Shown: positions 8,798-17,907, counted from the first letter of the stretch. The stretch: 64,000 nucleotides of DNA from Lactiplantibacillus modestisalitolerans (GCF_005405425.1 NZ_BJEA01000018.1:1-64000); one strand, 5' to 3'. The notes: generated by a model from the sequence alone, not told the origin. Program-made: numbers and translations.

Positions 8798-8867
8798 GGT
8801 TATTATTGGAAATAATTAGTGATTTAGGCCTTGAAATGTAGCTTAACTTAAGCAGTCGATTTAACAG

Positions 8868-8896
8868 TTAAAAAAGCGCTTACGAAAGCGTATAAT
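8868..8896 (+). promoter_or_regulatory. promoter of the two-gene cassette, with internal inverted repeat
   Basis: A -35-like TTAAAA (8868-8873) is spaced 17 nt from a perfect -10 TATAAT (8891-8896). The spacer contains CGCTT-ACGA-AAGCG (8877-8890), an inverted repeat that a regulator could occupy. A second TATAAT lies at 8913-8918. Confidence 0.5.
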
Positions 8897-8931
8897 TATA
8901 GTTAAATTCGTTTATAATTAGGGTGATTTCC

Positions 8932-10218
8932 GTGAAATCGAAATGGGATGAGTTGCGAAGTCAAAATGCGGACGTTGTGCATGATATTCAGCAGTTGTCA
9001 GAGCGACAGCAAGTCTTAACTGATTATCAAGTTAACTTAAATCGGCAACAACTGGCCATTGCGCAAAAATATCAGCATAATTTTGATGGCTTGCAACAAC
9101 TATTAAATGACCGTAAGGATTTGGCTACCGTTGCCTACAAAGTCGGGGATGCGGCTAGTCGGGTTAACGAAATCGTGGCTAAATATGCGGATGATTTTAA
9201 AACTGCTACTAAATTAAAGAAAAAGGATTTTATCTTTTTATTTACAGCAACAGCTTTACAGGTCGTACGTCAACTTGCCTTCTCAAAAGTTAATAATTAT
9301 CGGTCGTCTGATCGTCTTGATGATCAAGCAGCTGCAAAGAAGGAAGGACATGGTGGTAAATATGATCGCAGTACCCGCGGTAGTGGCTATTATCACGCTA
9401 CGTATGAAGAAATGGAGCATAATCCAGTACCCTTTGACACTCAAAATGCTTCTTTTAATTTTGGCGAAAATTTAGGTGGTGGCTGGGGGCACCGTTTCCA
9501 CACTCTGGGGCATGATCCAATTCTGGGCTGGATTTTTGGGACGGCTAATATTGCGACACGCACCGTTACCATGAGTGATATCGTGAGCTCTTACCATGTT
9601 CGTTATGGTCAGTATATGACTGGTAACCAGACATTATCGGTAAGACCAGGGGATTATTTTGCTGCCAGAGCGGACACTTATAAGGTACTTAAGTACGGCT
9701 TGGTAGAACCAGCGAAGCATTTGGATAATTGTATTCTGGCAGAGGCACTTTCCGTTGAGGCCCGTCACTTACATTCGGATATAAATTCAAAAGCTTCATT
9801 AAGTTTGCCGGGTCTTGAAGCTATGAGTCCAGAGTTTGCCGAAAAATTAAGTCGATATGGTCTAAATATGCATAATCTTACGATGGTTGGCGCGCAGGCT
9901 GGCGCTTCGGTTGCGATTAATACATTGGTTGCCATGATTCACCGACTCATGTATGACGCAGCGACGGACGGTGACGAACGACTTTACGAGGTGCGTACGC
10001 GTAAAATTATTAGTTACTCTAATATGATTGCTAGTGCCAGTAACGTTGTTTACGTAGCAGTGGCCTCAGCTTTCGGAAATGCGAATGCAATTAATAGCTT
10101 AGACATCGGGGGCTTGCTAGTCACCATCGTAACTGTCCTCCGTAACGGGAAGGTTCAAGAGGATATATTTGAAGAGTTTATGGCGAACCGCTGGTATCAA
10201 GAAATCATGGATTTATAA
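8932..10218 (+). CDS. hypothetical protein, first gene of AT-rich two-gene cassette
   Basis: I do not recognise this 428-aa protein. I choose the GTG at 8932, preceded by AGGGTGAT at good spacing; an in-frame GTG 9 nt upstream is possible. Residues 1-90 are Gln-rich and probably coiled coil. A charged segment (T-K-L-K-K-K-D) is followed by a hydrophobic stretch, then a Gly/His-rich middle with G-H-D-P-I-L-G-W-I-F-G-T-A-N-I near residue 200, an Asp/Arg-rich region, and two hydrophobic C-terminal segments (about 300-320 and 355-390). Fifteen nt separate it from the next gene. Codon use is more AT-rich than in neighbours. A defence or stress role is only a guess from context. Confidence 0.8.
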   Translation: MKSKWDELRSQNADVVHDIQQLSERQQVLTDYQVNLNRQQLAIAQKYQHNFDGLQQLLNDRKDLATVAYKVGDAASRVNEIVAKYADDFKTATKLKKKDFIFLFTATALQVVRQLAFSKVNNYRSSDRLDDQAAAKKEGHGGKYDRSTRGSGYYHATYEEMEHNPVPFDTQNASFNFGENLGGGWGHRFHTLGHDPILGWIFGTANIATRTVTMSDIVSSYHVRYGQYMTGNQTLSVRPGDYFAARADTYKVLKYGLVEPAKHLDNCILAEALSVEARHLHSDINSKASLSLPGLEAMSPEFAEKLSRYGLNMHNLTMVGAQAGASVAINTLVAMIHRLMYDAATDGDERLYEVRTRKIISYSNMIASASNVVYVAVASAFGNANAINSLDIGGLLVTIVTVLRNGKVQEDIFEEFMANRWYQEIMDL

Positions 10219-10233
10219 AAAAGGGGTATAAAA

Positions 10234-11904
10234 ATGGGACTTTTTGGATTTGGTAAAAAGAAAGCATATAAAAATGGTATGGCGGATGGCGCTAAGCCAT
10301 TCGAGGAAAAGTTTAATAAGTTGGGTGACCAAGTGTCACAGAATACTGAGCAAACTGAACAAAAACTCAATCAACTTGATGAATCGGTCAAACAATCGAA
10401 TGAGAATTTACAACAAGCCACGAAAAACGCGCAAGCAGTCAATGATAATGTCCAAGCCATTAATCAAAAAGTAAATCAGCACGGACAAGTTATGGATGCC
10501 GTATTAGACTCACTCTCTACTAAGGAACGCTATGACCTATACCAGATTAATACTACTTACGATGTCAGCACTCTGGATGAAACTGAGCGCCAGCATTTAA
10601 TTGGTTTACTCTATACTTTCAGTGGCGAATTCGATGTCAATGAGCTTCAACAAGAATACTTGCGCCACTTACAGGCTTACTTAAACGTGACGGAGCCGCA
10701 AATTGGCGTAAAAATTTCATCGATTGGTAACATTGATAGCTTGAGTACTCAAAAAATTTACTTGCAGGTCTTAATGGAATACGATTACTTAAATGATACT
10801 GAAAATTATCAGGACGAAACGTTAAGTGAATTCAGTGTTAATAAACATGATCGCGAAAAAATCGCGAATAACATTCAAAACATTGTGCAAGTGGTCGGTT
10901 TTAAAGGACTAATTGAAAAATATGGTTTAAAAGATATTGATGAAGTAAAAGCAGCTCAACTGGCAGCAGAAAAAGCACATGCCAAAATTGAAGCAGAAAA
11001 AAGGGCTTTTGAAGAAGAAAAGGCTAAATTCCTAGCTGAACAGGAAAAGAAGCAAGCCGAAGCAAAGGCTAAAAAAGAAGCAGATGAGAAAGCTAAACTT
11101 AGCAAAAAAAGGATTACTGCAATAGTTGATGCTCGATCAAAAGAATTGAAAGAGGCTCTTGCTCTTCATAAAAATGACTTGACATATGAAATTAATACGG
11201 TTCCTAGTCGTTTGTTCAATAAAAGTCTATTTCAGATTTGGAGAGCGACACCAGAAGAAAGAGAAAATATTTATAATTGGATTGATGATGCTGATGCTAT
11301 TTCCTACGCGGGACAATTTCCAATCACAGTTCCGAATAATTTGGTTCCTGACGACTTAATTTTTGCTTTAAGCACACGTTATATCTATGATATTTCAAAA
11401 CTGTTTATTTTTAATGATGGAACAGTTATGTACGTTCAGTCAAAAACTGATAATTCAAATTTTAATCAAAAAACTTTTTTTGCTAATTGGGATTTTCTTA
11501 AAAGTATAGCGTCTTCTGATTCTCAGTTGATATTTACCGGTTATCTTAATGCGCCTTATGGGGCTGAAGAGTTATTTTCTCATGATATTCCAAAAAAATT
11601 TGAGACTGTACAAACACTGCCAGATGGCGCAAATGGAAATAGACTAAAAGATTCAATGACGGTTCAACAATTGATTTTTAACATCAAGGATATTAAAAAA
11701 ACGTCTGAAGTTAAACAGGATAATATTAGCAACAATGAATCTATGCAAATCACTTTAGAAAGTGGTGAAGCTTTTTATCTGATAGGTGAATTACAATATA
11801 TTAGCGAATCTGGTATTTTTAATAAGAATTATACTCACCATTTTTACTTTAAACTTATTTCAAAATTATTAAATGATATTAAAGATGACCTTCAAAAATC
11901 ATAA
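10234..11904 (+). CDS. hypothetical coiled-coil protein, second gene of the cassette
   Basis: A 556-aa protein of unknown function; GGGG lies 9 nt before the ATG. Residues 1-20 are G-L-F-G-F-G-K-K-K rich. About 20-90 form a heptad-like Gln/Asn-rich coiled coil. About 95-230 are an acidic helical region resembling a TerB-like helical domain in pattern (L-L-Y-T-F-S-G-E-F-D-V-N-E), without a firm match. About 245-295 are a long Lys/Glu/Ala coiled coil. Residues 300-556 are a separate globular part rich in Phe, Tyr and Asn. The DNA for this last part, from about 11100, is visibly more AT-rich and uses AGA codons that the first half avoids, suggesting a mosaic gene. Confidence 0.8.
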   Translation: MGLFGFGKKKAYKNGMADGAKPFEEKFNKLGDQVSQNTEQTEQKLNQLDESVKQSNENLQQATKNAQAVNDNVQAINQKVNQHGQVMDAVLDSLSTKERYDLYQINTTYDVSTLDETERQHLIGLLYTFSGEFDVNELQQEYLRHLQAYLNVTEPQIGVKISSIGNIDSLSTQKIYLQVLMEYDYLNDTENYQDETLSEFSVNKHDREKIANNIQNIVQVVGFKGLIEKYGLKDIDEVKAAQLAAEKAHAKIEAEKRAFEEEKAKFLAEQEKKQAEAKAKKEADEKAKLSKKRITAIVDARSKELKEALALHKNDLTYEINTVPSRLFNKSLFQIWRATPEERENIYNWIDDADAISYAGQFPITVPNNLVPDDLIFALSTRYIYDISKLFIFNDGTVMYVQSKTDNSNFNQKTFFANWDFLKSIASSDSQLIFTGYLNAPYGAEELFSHDIPKKFETVQTLPDGANGNRLKDSMTVQQLIFNIKDIKKTSEVKQDNISNNESMQITLESGEAFYLIGELQYISESGIFNKNYTHHFYFKLISKLLNDIKDDLQKS

Positions 11905-12051
11905 CAGCAGTCAATACGAATTAATTGAACAAGTTGCTGGTGATTCAAAATGATTTATGCTACTGTGTCTTGGTGTATAAGCCTATACAAGATAGGAAAT
12001 GGGTCTGTTAAATGGTAACGGTATTTGCCGTTAAAGTCTGAATCTTTCCAT

Positions 12052-12086
12052 AGTAAAAGCGCTGAGGCTGCCTCAGCGCTTTTACT
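12052..12086. terminator. perfect-palindrome bidirectional terminator
   Basis: AGTAAAAGCGCTGAGG and its exact reverse complement flank a 3-nt loop. It sits between the converging cassette (plus) and the membrane protein gene (minus), and overlaps that gene's last codon by two bases. Confidence 0.8.
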
Positions 12087-12804
12087 AGTATAGCAACAAC
12101 ATCAACGCCAACTGCACCCCGACGTTCATAAATAGGTGCCAGCGGGTGCGGCCCATGAACTGCTGACTAAACCAGACCGCGATGGCAATGGCAATCGCCA
12201 GCATCGTTTGCCAGGACAGCGGCTGGAGGAAAATTGTTAACACCAGGATGATTCCAGTCACGGCCGAAACTAGCTGGTTGATTTGGCGTTCGTGACTGAA
12301 ACTGGGCACGTAGAGGAATACGTAGCTGGCCAGTAGTGGCGTTAGTTGCCAGAGAAAGGTCGTTGATAAGTAATTATTTTGTAAATCAAACACCGCGACC
12401 GGCACCGTAAAGGACATAACCACGCTAAACACGACCAGGCCGAAGTAGTTCTGCATGCCGAACCGGGGGACGGCCATGACGAATAACCAGGCGCTCCCTG
12501 TCAGTAGTAGGTAAAGGAGTTCTGATTCCCGGGCAATGATGTTTGTGAATGCAAACGCCACCGAGATTCCGATGGCGACTAGGCACCACTGCGGTGAAAT
12601 GTGATGATCTAAAATGATAAAAACGGCGGCCGAAATCGCTAACGTGTAACCAATTAACGGTAGTTGCGCGGCTGAAAACTGCGCGGTTTCAAAGGAGCGG
12701 CCGTAATCGAGCGCGGCCCACCAACTAACGATACTTTGCAGCAGCGTAAAAACGATCAGCCCGAGGTAGTTGCGGTTGAGCTTTATTTTTCCAATCCGAA
12801 TCAT
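12085..12804 (-). CDS. polytopic membrane protein of unknown function
   Basis: The start is placed at the ATG at 12804 (MIRIGKIKLNRNYLG); longer in-frame versions would add a polar, unlikely leader. The 239-aa product has about eight hydrophobic segments with short loops and a basic N terminus, and no motif I recognise. It stands alone, transcribed away from metK, and its stop overlaps the palindromic terminator. The ribosome binding site is weak (GAAAGATG). Confidence 0.7.
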   Translation of the reverse strand: MIRIGKIKLNRNYLGLIVFTLLQSIVSWWAALDYGRSFETAQFSAAQLPLIGYTLAISAAVFIILDHHISPQWCLVAIGISVAFAFTNIIARESELLYLLLTGSAWLFVMAVPRFGMQNYFGLVVFSVVMSFTVPVAVFDLQNNYLSTTFLWQLTPLLASYVFLYVPSFSHERQINQLVSAVTGIILVLTIFLQPLSWQTMLAIAIAIAVWFSQQFMGRTRWHLFMNVGVQLALMLLLY

Positions 12805-12924
12805 AAGCCAACATCTTTCTTCATAATGTAATACGTTTATCGTACCGGTCGGGCGCGGGGGCGTCAATCTTTTCTGAAGAATCTTTTAAAAAAGCCTAGA
12901 TTGTGATACGCTAAAAGGGTTATG

Positions 12925-13016
12925 AGCCGTTCCCGAAAGGATAAGTTAGTTAATTTTGGCCCGGTGCCAAAGCTTACTTAGATGCCTTGTAACCGAATTT
13001 GTTAAGGGGGAATTTA
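12925..13016 (+). promoter_or_regulatory. SMK box (SAM-III) riboswitch
   Basis: The leader contains the conserved SMK-box blocks in order: GTTCCCGAAAGGAT (12930-12943), a variable hairpin, GATGCCTTGTAACCGAA (12981-12997), and the anti-anti-SD partner AAGGGGGA (13004-13011), which is the metK Shine-Dalgarno. In this class, SAM binding pairs the SD with the GATGCCTT region and blocks translation. It gives direct feedback of SAM on SAM synthetase, as known for metK in Lactobacillales. Confidence 0.93.
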
Positions 13017-13018
13017 CA

Positions 13019-14206
13019 ATGAGTGAACGACACTTATTCACATCTGAATCCGTCTCAGAGGGCCATCCGGATAAAATCGCTGACCAGATCAGTGACGCCA
13101 TTTTAGATGCAATGTTAGAACAAGATCCACAAGCGCGGGTTGCCGTTGAAACGTCCGTTACGACCGGGTTAGTCCTAGTCTTCGGTGAAGTTTCCACTAA
13201 GGCTTACGTTGATATTCAAAAGGTCGTGCGCGATACGATCAAGTCGATTGGCTACGTTGATGGTCAATATGGCTTTGATGGTGATAACTGCGCCGTCCTA
13301 GTTTCATTAGACGAACAGTCACCAGACATCGCCCAAGGGGTCAACGACTCCCTGGAAACGCGTGAAGGTGACGGTGATCCGTTGGACCAAATTGGTGCCG
13401 GTGATCAGGGGATGATGTTTGGCTACGCCATTAACGAAACCCCAGAATACATGCCGCTCCCAATCGCATTGAGCCATCGCTTGATGCGTAAAATTGCGGC
13501 ACTGCGGAAGGACGGGACCATTAAGTGGTTACGGCCAGACGCAAAGGCCCAAGTGACGGTTGAATACGATGAAAATAATCAACCGCAACGGGTCGACACG
13601 GTCGTGGTTTCAACCCAACACGATCCCGACGTTGAATTACCAACGATTCGGCAGACCATCATTGATCAATTAATCAAGCAGGTGATTCCAGCCGAATTGT
13701 TAGATGATCAGACCAAGTACTTGGTCAACCCAACTGGCCGCTTCGTTATTGGTGGCCCCCAGGGTGACGCCGGCTTAACGGGTCGTAAGATCATCGTGGA
13801 TACTTACGGTGGCTTTGCCCATCACGGTGGCGGGGCCTTCTCCGGTAAGGACGCCACTAAGGTTGACCGGTCTGCCAGTTACGCGGCGCGTTACATTGCC
13901 AAAAACGTGGTGGCGGCCGGCTTAGCGGACCAAATCGAAGTCCAACTAGCCTACGCCATCGGGGTGGCGGAACCCGTCTCGGTTGCCGTCGACACTGCGG
14001 GCACCGGTAAAGTTAGCAACGAGGCGCTAATCAAGGCGATTCGCAAGCACTTTGACTTACGGCCAGCCGGCATTATTAAGATGCTGAACTTACGGCGGCC
14101 CATCTACCGGCAAACGGCGGCGTACGGCCACTTTGGTCGGACCGACATCGACTTACCGTGGGAACACACGGACAAGGTCGACGCCTTGAAAGCTGAATTT
14201 AACTAA
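13019..14206 (+). CDS. metK: S-adenosylmethionine synthetase
   Basis: A 395-aa methionine adenosyltransferase, making SAM from ATP and methionine. The true start is the ATG at 13019 ([19 protein letters not shown]), directly after the SMK-box SD; upstream in-frame codons lie inside the riboswitch. Hallmarks: S-E-G-H-P-D-K-I near residue 14, [11 protein letters not shown] near 119, and G-G-A-F-S-G-K-D-x-x-K-V-D-R-S near 270. Length is normal. Monocistronic, ending at the terminator at 14254. It completes the methionine/SAM genes of the window (mmuM, yitJ, metE). Confidence 0.97.
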   Translation: MSERHLFTSESVSEGHPDKIADQISDAILDAMLEQDPQARVAVETSVTTGLVLVFGEVSTKAYVDIQKVVRDTIKSIGYVDGQYGFDGDNCAVLVSLDEQSPDIAQGVNDSLETREGDGDPLDQIGAGDQGMMFGYAINETPEYMPLPIALSHRLMRKIAALRKDGTIKWLRPDAKAQVTVEYDENNQPQRVDTVVVSTQHDPDVELPTIRQTIIDQLIKQVIPAELLDDQTKYLVNPTGRFVIGGPQGDAGLTGRKIIVDTYGGFAHHGGGAFSGKDATKVDRSASYAARYIAKNVVAAGLADQIEVQLAYAIGVAEPVSVAVDTAGTGKVSNEALIKAIRKHFDLRPAGIIKMLNLRRPIYRQTAAYGHFGRTDIDLPWEHTDKVDALKAEFN

Positions 14207-14253
14207 AAGATATGAATGGTGATCTCCGTATATATAGGAGTGATCCGCTTTCT

Positions 14254-14279
14254 AAGCGGCCTTCCGGGGTCGCTTTTTT
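14254..14279 (+). terminator. terminator of metK
   Basis: AAGCGGCC pairs with GGTCGCTT (one G-U) and is followed by TTTT, 48 nt after the metK stop. Confidence 0.75.
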
Positions 14280-14297
14280 GTTAGGGCAAATTGGCGC

Positions 14298-14327
14298 TTG
14301 CCGAAGTTGGTCGGAAACGATTATAAT
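14298..14327 (+). promoter_or_regulatory. promoter of the GT-C type gene
   Basis: -35 TTGCCG and -10 TATAAT are separated by 18 nt, 32 nt upstream of the chosen start. Confidence 0.55.
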
Positions 14328-14358
14328 GAAAGCATTTCAAAAAGAATGGGGTATTTGT

Positions 14359-15960
14359 ATGGGGGAGAAAATCCGCTTTAACCGCGGACGTCAATTTACG
14401 GGTTACTGGTTAACCGGTGGGCTAATTGCAGTGATCGTAGCCTTTGCGCTGCTATTTGTAACCGCCAGCCCGTTAAGTCAGGGTAATCCGTGGGTGGATA
14501 GTAACGCAATGCTGTCGGTGGGTCACTATTGGTTAGAAGGGCACGTACCGTTCAGAGATTTTTTTGAACAACGCGGCCCGGTCATGTACGCTTACTACTT
14601 GGTGGCCAATTTAATTCACGGGCAGGGTTACTTGGGCCTGTTTGTGATTGAGGTACTGAACTTAGTAGCGCTGTGGTGGCTAACGGTTCGGTGGCTCGGC
14701 TTGTACTGGTCGCAAAAGCCAGTTTTGATTCGGGTTAGCGCACTAATAGTGCCGCTACTACTGGTGGGGGCGTTTTCGTTTGAAACCGGCGGCTCACCGG
14801 AGGAGTTTGCGGGTGCCTGGATGTTACTGGCCCTGTTTGCGTTTGCGGCGTGGAAACGGCAAGTTTGGTCGGCCTGGCGCAGTGGCATCGTCATTGGGGT
14901 GGCGTTTGCACTGGTTTTTTGGATGAAGTATTCATTAGTGGGACCGTGGGTCGCGTTAGCGCTCGTGGGCCTCGGTTGGTTAGTTTATTTTCAAGACTGG
15001 CGGGCAGCTTGGCGCTTAGCGCTAGGCGCGTTAGCCGGCGTTGCCGTGGTTTCCGGCGTGATTTTAAGTTACTTTGCCTTGGTGGGCGGCTTACAAGCGT
15101 TAATTGACGTTTACTTTGTCACCAACTTAACGGCGTACGGGCAGGGGTATCAGGGACCGCTCGCAACGGCCTGGCGTTCAGTTCAGGTTTTAATGTTGGG
15201 TTGGCAGCACCATCCGCACCTGTTCGACGGCCTGGTACTGGCGCTTATTTACCAGTTCTGGGGGCAACGCCGGTACTGGTTAGTGGGTGAAAGTCTGGTC
15301 ATTGGGCTCTTGACGGCCATCCTGGCCTTTTGGTCGGGGGGCAACGACGTTTACCTGTTCATTCCGCTCATTTTACTTATGAGTTGGCTGTTCGCCCTAT
15401 GTTTAGTCGATTTACTGAACGCGGCGAGTCGGAAAGTGGCCCTCGGCGTGGTCGGACTACTGGTGGCGGTCCTGTTCGTTTTACCGAAATGGACTAATCC
15501 GTTCGCTACGGCCGCCCCGTACGTCTGGGAAACTGAACGGCCAGTTGCTGCACAACTGGCGCAAGCGGTTCGGGCGGATGGTCATCGCCAGCCACGCCTG
15601 TTATACTATAATACGCTGGACTGGGGCGTGGGCCGCTACGTCCGCTTGCGGTTACCGAACTATATTTTTGAACATACGAACGTTGATGACCAAAAATATC
15701 CGCGCCAACCGCAAGCCTTACGGGCCCAAGTGAAGCATCAGTCGCCGGAATACGTTGTGTGGGGCCTGACGTGGGGGACGCCGCCGGTTGATTTAACTGA
15801 CCGCGCGGCTATCTTAGCCCGGCTCCCCAAGGAATTGCGGCAAAATTATCAAGTTATCAAAGTGGCCAGCATGCCCCTACCGCAACAAGCGGCAATGGGC
15901 ATCAGTTCGGCCAGTGCCAACCAGCTCGTACTTTTACGTGCGCGCCGGTTAGCGCGTTAG
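14359..15960 (+). CDS. polytopic membrane glycosyltransferase-like protein (PMT/GT39-like)
   Basis: Start chosen at the ATG at 14359 (MGEKIRFNRGRQFTG), downstream of the promoter at 14298; an earlier ATG overlaps the -10 box. The 533-aa product has about 12-13 membrane segments. A first extracytoplasmic loop holds W-V-D-S-N-A-M and V-P-F-R-D-F-F-E-Q-R-G-P (about residues 41-75), the acidic loop seen in GT-C glycosyltransferases such as dolichyl/undecaprenyl-phosphate mannosyltransferases. A large extracytoplasmic C-terminal part of about 150 residues follows. It probably moves a sugar from a polyprenyl phosphate onto an envelope acceptor. The substrate is unknown. Confidence 0.75.
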   Translation: MGEKIRFNRGRQFTGYWLTGGLIAVIVAFALLFVTASPLSQGNPWVDSNAMLSVGHYWLEGHVPFRDFFEQRGPVMYAYYLVANLIHGQGYLGLFVIEVLNLVALWWLTVRWLGLYWSQKPVLIRVSALIVPLLLVGAFSFETGGSPEEFAGAWMLLALFAFAAWKRQVWSAWRSGIVIGVAFALVFWMKYSLVGPWVALALVGLGWLVYFQDWRAAWRLALGALAGVAVVSGVILSYFALVGGLQALIDVYFVTNLTAYGQGYQGPLATAWRSVQVLMLGWQHHPHLFDGLVLALIYQFWGQRRYWLVGESLVIGLLTAILAFWSGGNDVYLFIPLILLMSWLFALCLVDLLNAASRKVALGVVGLLVAVLFVLPKWTNPFATAAPYVWETERPVAAQLAQAVRADGHRQPRLLYYNTLDWGVGRYVRLRLPNYIFEHTNVDDQKYPRQPQALRAQVKHQSPEYVVWGLTWGTPPVDLTDRAAILARLPKELRQNYQVIKVASMPLPQQAAMGISSASANQLVLLRARRLAR

Positions 15961-15979
15961 TCTGTAGGTACTCGACGAT

Positions 15980-16012
15980 AAAAGCGACCTGATTTAACCG
16001 GGTCGTTTTTTT
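15980..16012 (+). terminator. terminator of the GT-C type gene
   Basis: GCGACC pairs with GGTCGT around a 10-nt loop, followed by seven T residues. Confidence 0.75.
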
Positions 16013-16062
16013 GCGGCCTGAAACTGAACTGAACACTGTTTTTTTAGGGAGGAAGAACGAAC

Positions 16063-17583
16063 ATGCAACAACGAAAAACCAACGTGATGGCAGTCACGGT
16101 GGCAATTTACGTCGCTACTTTTATGAGTGCGATTGAGGGAACCATCGTTTCGACGGCCCTGCCGACAATCGTCGGGGACCTGCACGGGGTGTCGCTGATG
16201 AACTGGGTCTTTTCGATTTACTTACTGACCAACGCCATGATGACGCCAATTTATGGTAAGTTGACCGATTTAGTCGGCCGGAAGCCGGTCATGCAAACCG
16301 GATTAATTATTTTCATTATCGGGTCAATGATGAGTGGCTTGTCTAACTCGATGCCGGTCTTGATTTTCTGGCGGGCAATTCAAGGAATTGGGGCCGGAGC
16401 GTTAATGCCGGTGTCGATGACGATTATTGCCGACATTTATTCGTTTGAACGTCGGGCCAAAGTACTGGGTTTCAACAGCTCGGCCTGGGGCATCGCGTCG
16501 GTGCTGGCACCGCTTATCGGGGGCCTGATCGTCGACCGTCTCAGCTGGCACTGGATTTTCTTCATCAACGTCCCGGTCGGCCTGATCACGCTTTTCTTAT
16601 TCCAATTTTACCTGCGTGAACCACGCCGCCACAATGACGTCAAGGTCGATTACCTCGGCAGTTTCTGGTTAATGCTCTTTTTACTCTGCTTAATGCTCAG
16701 TTTTCAACTGCTCGGAAACGCAACCATCAGTTGGACGGCCGTCCTTTTAGCGTGGCTCGTTAGTGGGGTGAGCCTCTGGTGCTTTATTCGTCGTGAAAAC
16801 CATACGGATGAGCCGGTTATTTCAATGAACCTGTTCAAAAACCGCACCTTCGTCATTCAAAACGCGGTGGCCGCACTGGTCAGCGGTTTCTTGATGGCCG
16901 TCGAAGTCTACATTCCGACTTGGACGCAGGGGATTCTAGGCGTCCCGGCCTCGCTGGCGGGGTTTGCGGTTACGCCCAGTTCATTAATGTGGATCGTTGG
17001 GTCGTTTGTCACCGGCCGGCTACTTGCCAAGTGGGCGCCGCGCCGCATCCTTTTCCTGAGCCTAGCGTTCATTCTGGTCACGAGCATCTGCCTGGCGCTA
17101 CTGCCCGTCAGCACGCCGTTCATGTGGTTCTTCCTGATTACGGCCATTGGCGGGATCGGCTTTGGGATTACCATCACCGCAACGACCGTGACGTCGCAAC
17201 ACCTGGTGCCCGCCGAACACGTCGGCGTGGCGACCTCGTTTAACACGCTGAGCCGAACGATTGGTCAAACGCTGATGATTTCCGTTTTCGGAATTGCCCT
17301 CAACGTCGGCATGAACCAGGGAATCGCCCAACATCACGGCACCACGATGGGAATGCTGAACAAACTGATCAACCCGAAAACGGCGACGAGTTTGCCAAGT
17401 GACCTGCTACCAACGTTGCGCGGTATTCTCTATACCGGTTTGCACTGGGTTTACTGGATTGGCTTGGCGCTGGTCGTACTCGCCATCCTCGTCAACTGGT
17501 TGGATCGCGGTCCGCAACTAACGGCCGCTCAGCACGCAGAAAAATTGAATCATTTGAACGAAAAACTGAAGTCGCACGAATAG
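16063..17583 (+). CDS. DHA2-family (14-TM) MFS drug exporter
   Basis: A 506-aa EmrB/QacA-type transporter with about 14 membrane spans, exporting drugs or other amphiphiles by proton antiport. TM1 has S-A-I-E-G-T-I-V-S-T-A-L-P-T-I-V-G-D-L (about residues 22-40), motif A is G-K-L-T-D-L-V-G-R-K (about 66-75), and motif C is P-L-I-G-G-L-I-V-D near 149. GGGAGGAAG precedes the ATG. It stands alone between terminators, with no MarR/TetR regulator next to it. The actual substrate is unknown. Confidence 0.9.
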   Translation: MQQRKTNVMAVTVAIYVATFMSAIEGTIVSTALPTIVGDLHGVSLMNWVFSIYLLTNAMMTPIYGKLTDLVGRKPVMQTGLIIFIIGSMMSGLSNSMPVLIFWRAIQGIGAGALMPVSMTIIADIYSFERRAKVLGFNSSAWGIASVLAPLIGGLIVDRLSWHWIFFINVPVGLITLFLFQFYLREPRRHNDVKVDYLGSFWLMLFLLCLMLSFQLLGNATISWTAVLLAWLVSGVSLWCFIRRENHTDEPVISMNLFKNRTFVIQNAVAALVSGFLMAVEVYIPTWTQGILGVPASLAGFAVTPSSLMWIVGSFVTGRLLAKWAPRRILFLSLAFILVTSICLALLPVSTPFMWFFLITAIGGIGFGITITATTVTSQHLVPAEHVGVATSFNTLSRTIGQTLMISVFGIALNVGMNQGIAQHHGTTMGMLNKLINPKTATSLPSDLLPTLRGILYTGLHWVYWIGLALVVLAILVNWLDRGPQLTAAQHAEKLNHLNEKLKSHE

Positions 17584-17610
17584 CTGTGGCTGTTCAGTTT
17601 CTAAGTCAAT

Positions 17611-17650
17611 AAAAATGACCCCTGCGATTTTTTTCGTAGGGGTCATTTTT
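17611..17650. terminator. strong terminator
   Basis: AAAAATGACCCCT...A pairs with T...AGGGGTCATTTTT with T-rich loop and flanks on both strands; it can serve both the MFS gene and the 41-aa peptide gene. Confidence 0.85.
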
Positions 17651-17687
17651 GGAAGTGGCGGTGATGGGCAAGCAACCGCATTGAATC

Positions 17688-17813
17688 CTAACCAAATAGC
17701 GCGGTTAGGATAAAAATGATGCCAAGTACTGTGATAACAATGGTGAGTAGCGTGATGGCAACGGACCAGAGGGACTTTAGCGCGTTCGCAAGATGATCGA
17801 TGAGCTTAAACAT
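17688..17813 (-). CDS. 41-residue single-span membrane peptide
   Basis: Reading minus from 17813: an amphipathic N terminus (MFKLIDHLANALKSLW), then about 24 hydrophobic residues rich in Val, Ile, Leu and Thr, ending L-F-G. GGAGGT lies 6 nt before the ATG, which strongly supports translation. It ends 38 nt before the terminator at 17611-17650, and its gene starts 95 nt from the degenerate end of the CRISPR array. Short hydrophobic peptides of this kind include holin-like and type I toxin peptides, but I see no matching antitoxin RNA and make no functional claim. Confidence 0.7.
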   Translation of the reverse strand: MFKLIDHLANALKSLWSVAITLLTIVITVLGIIFILTALFG

Positions 17814-17907
17814 TAGCGTACCTCCGATAGGAAATAGGTGTGAAGCTGAGTAATTCTACAAGCTGCGGTTGGATACCGGCGATTGGGGTCGAAGTGGCGG
17901 ATGAAAA

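Noticed and set aside
8870-8890. Possible cre (CcpA) site before the two-gene cassette
   Set aside because: About 11 of 14 matches to the consensus, but the highly conserved T-G start is missing.
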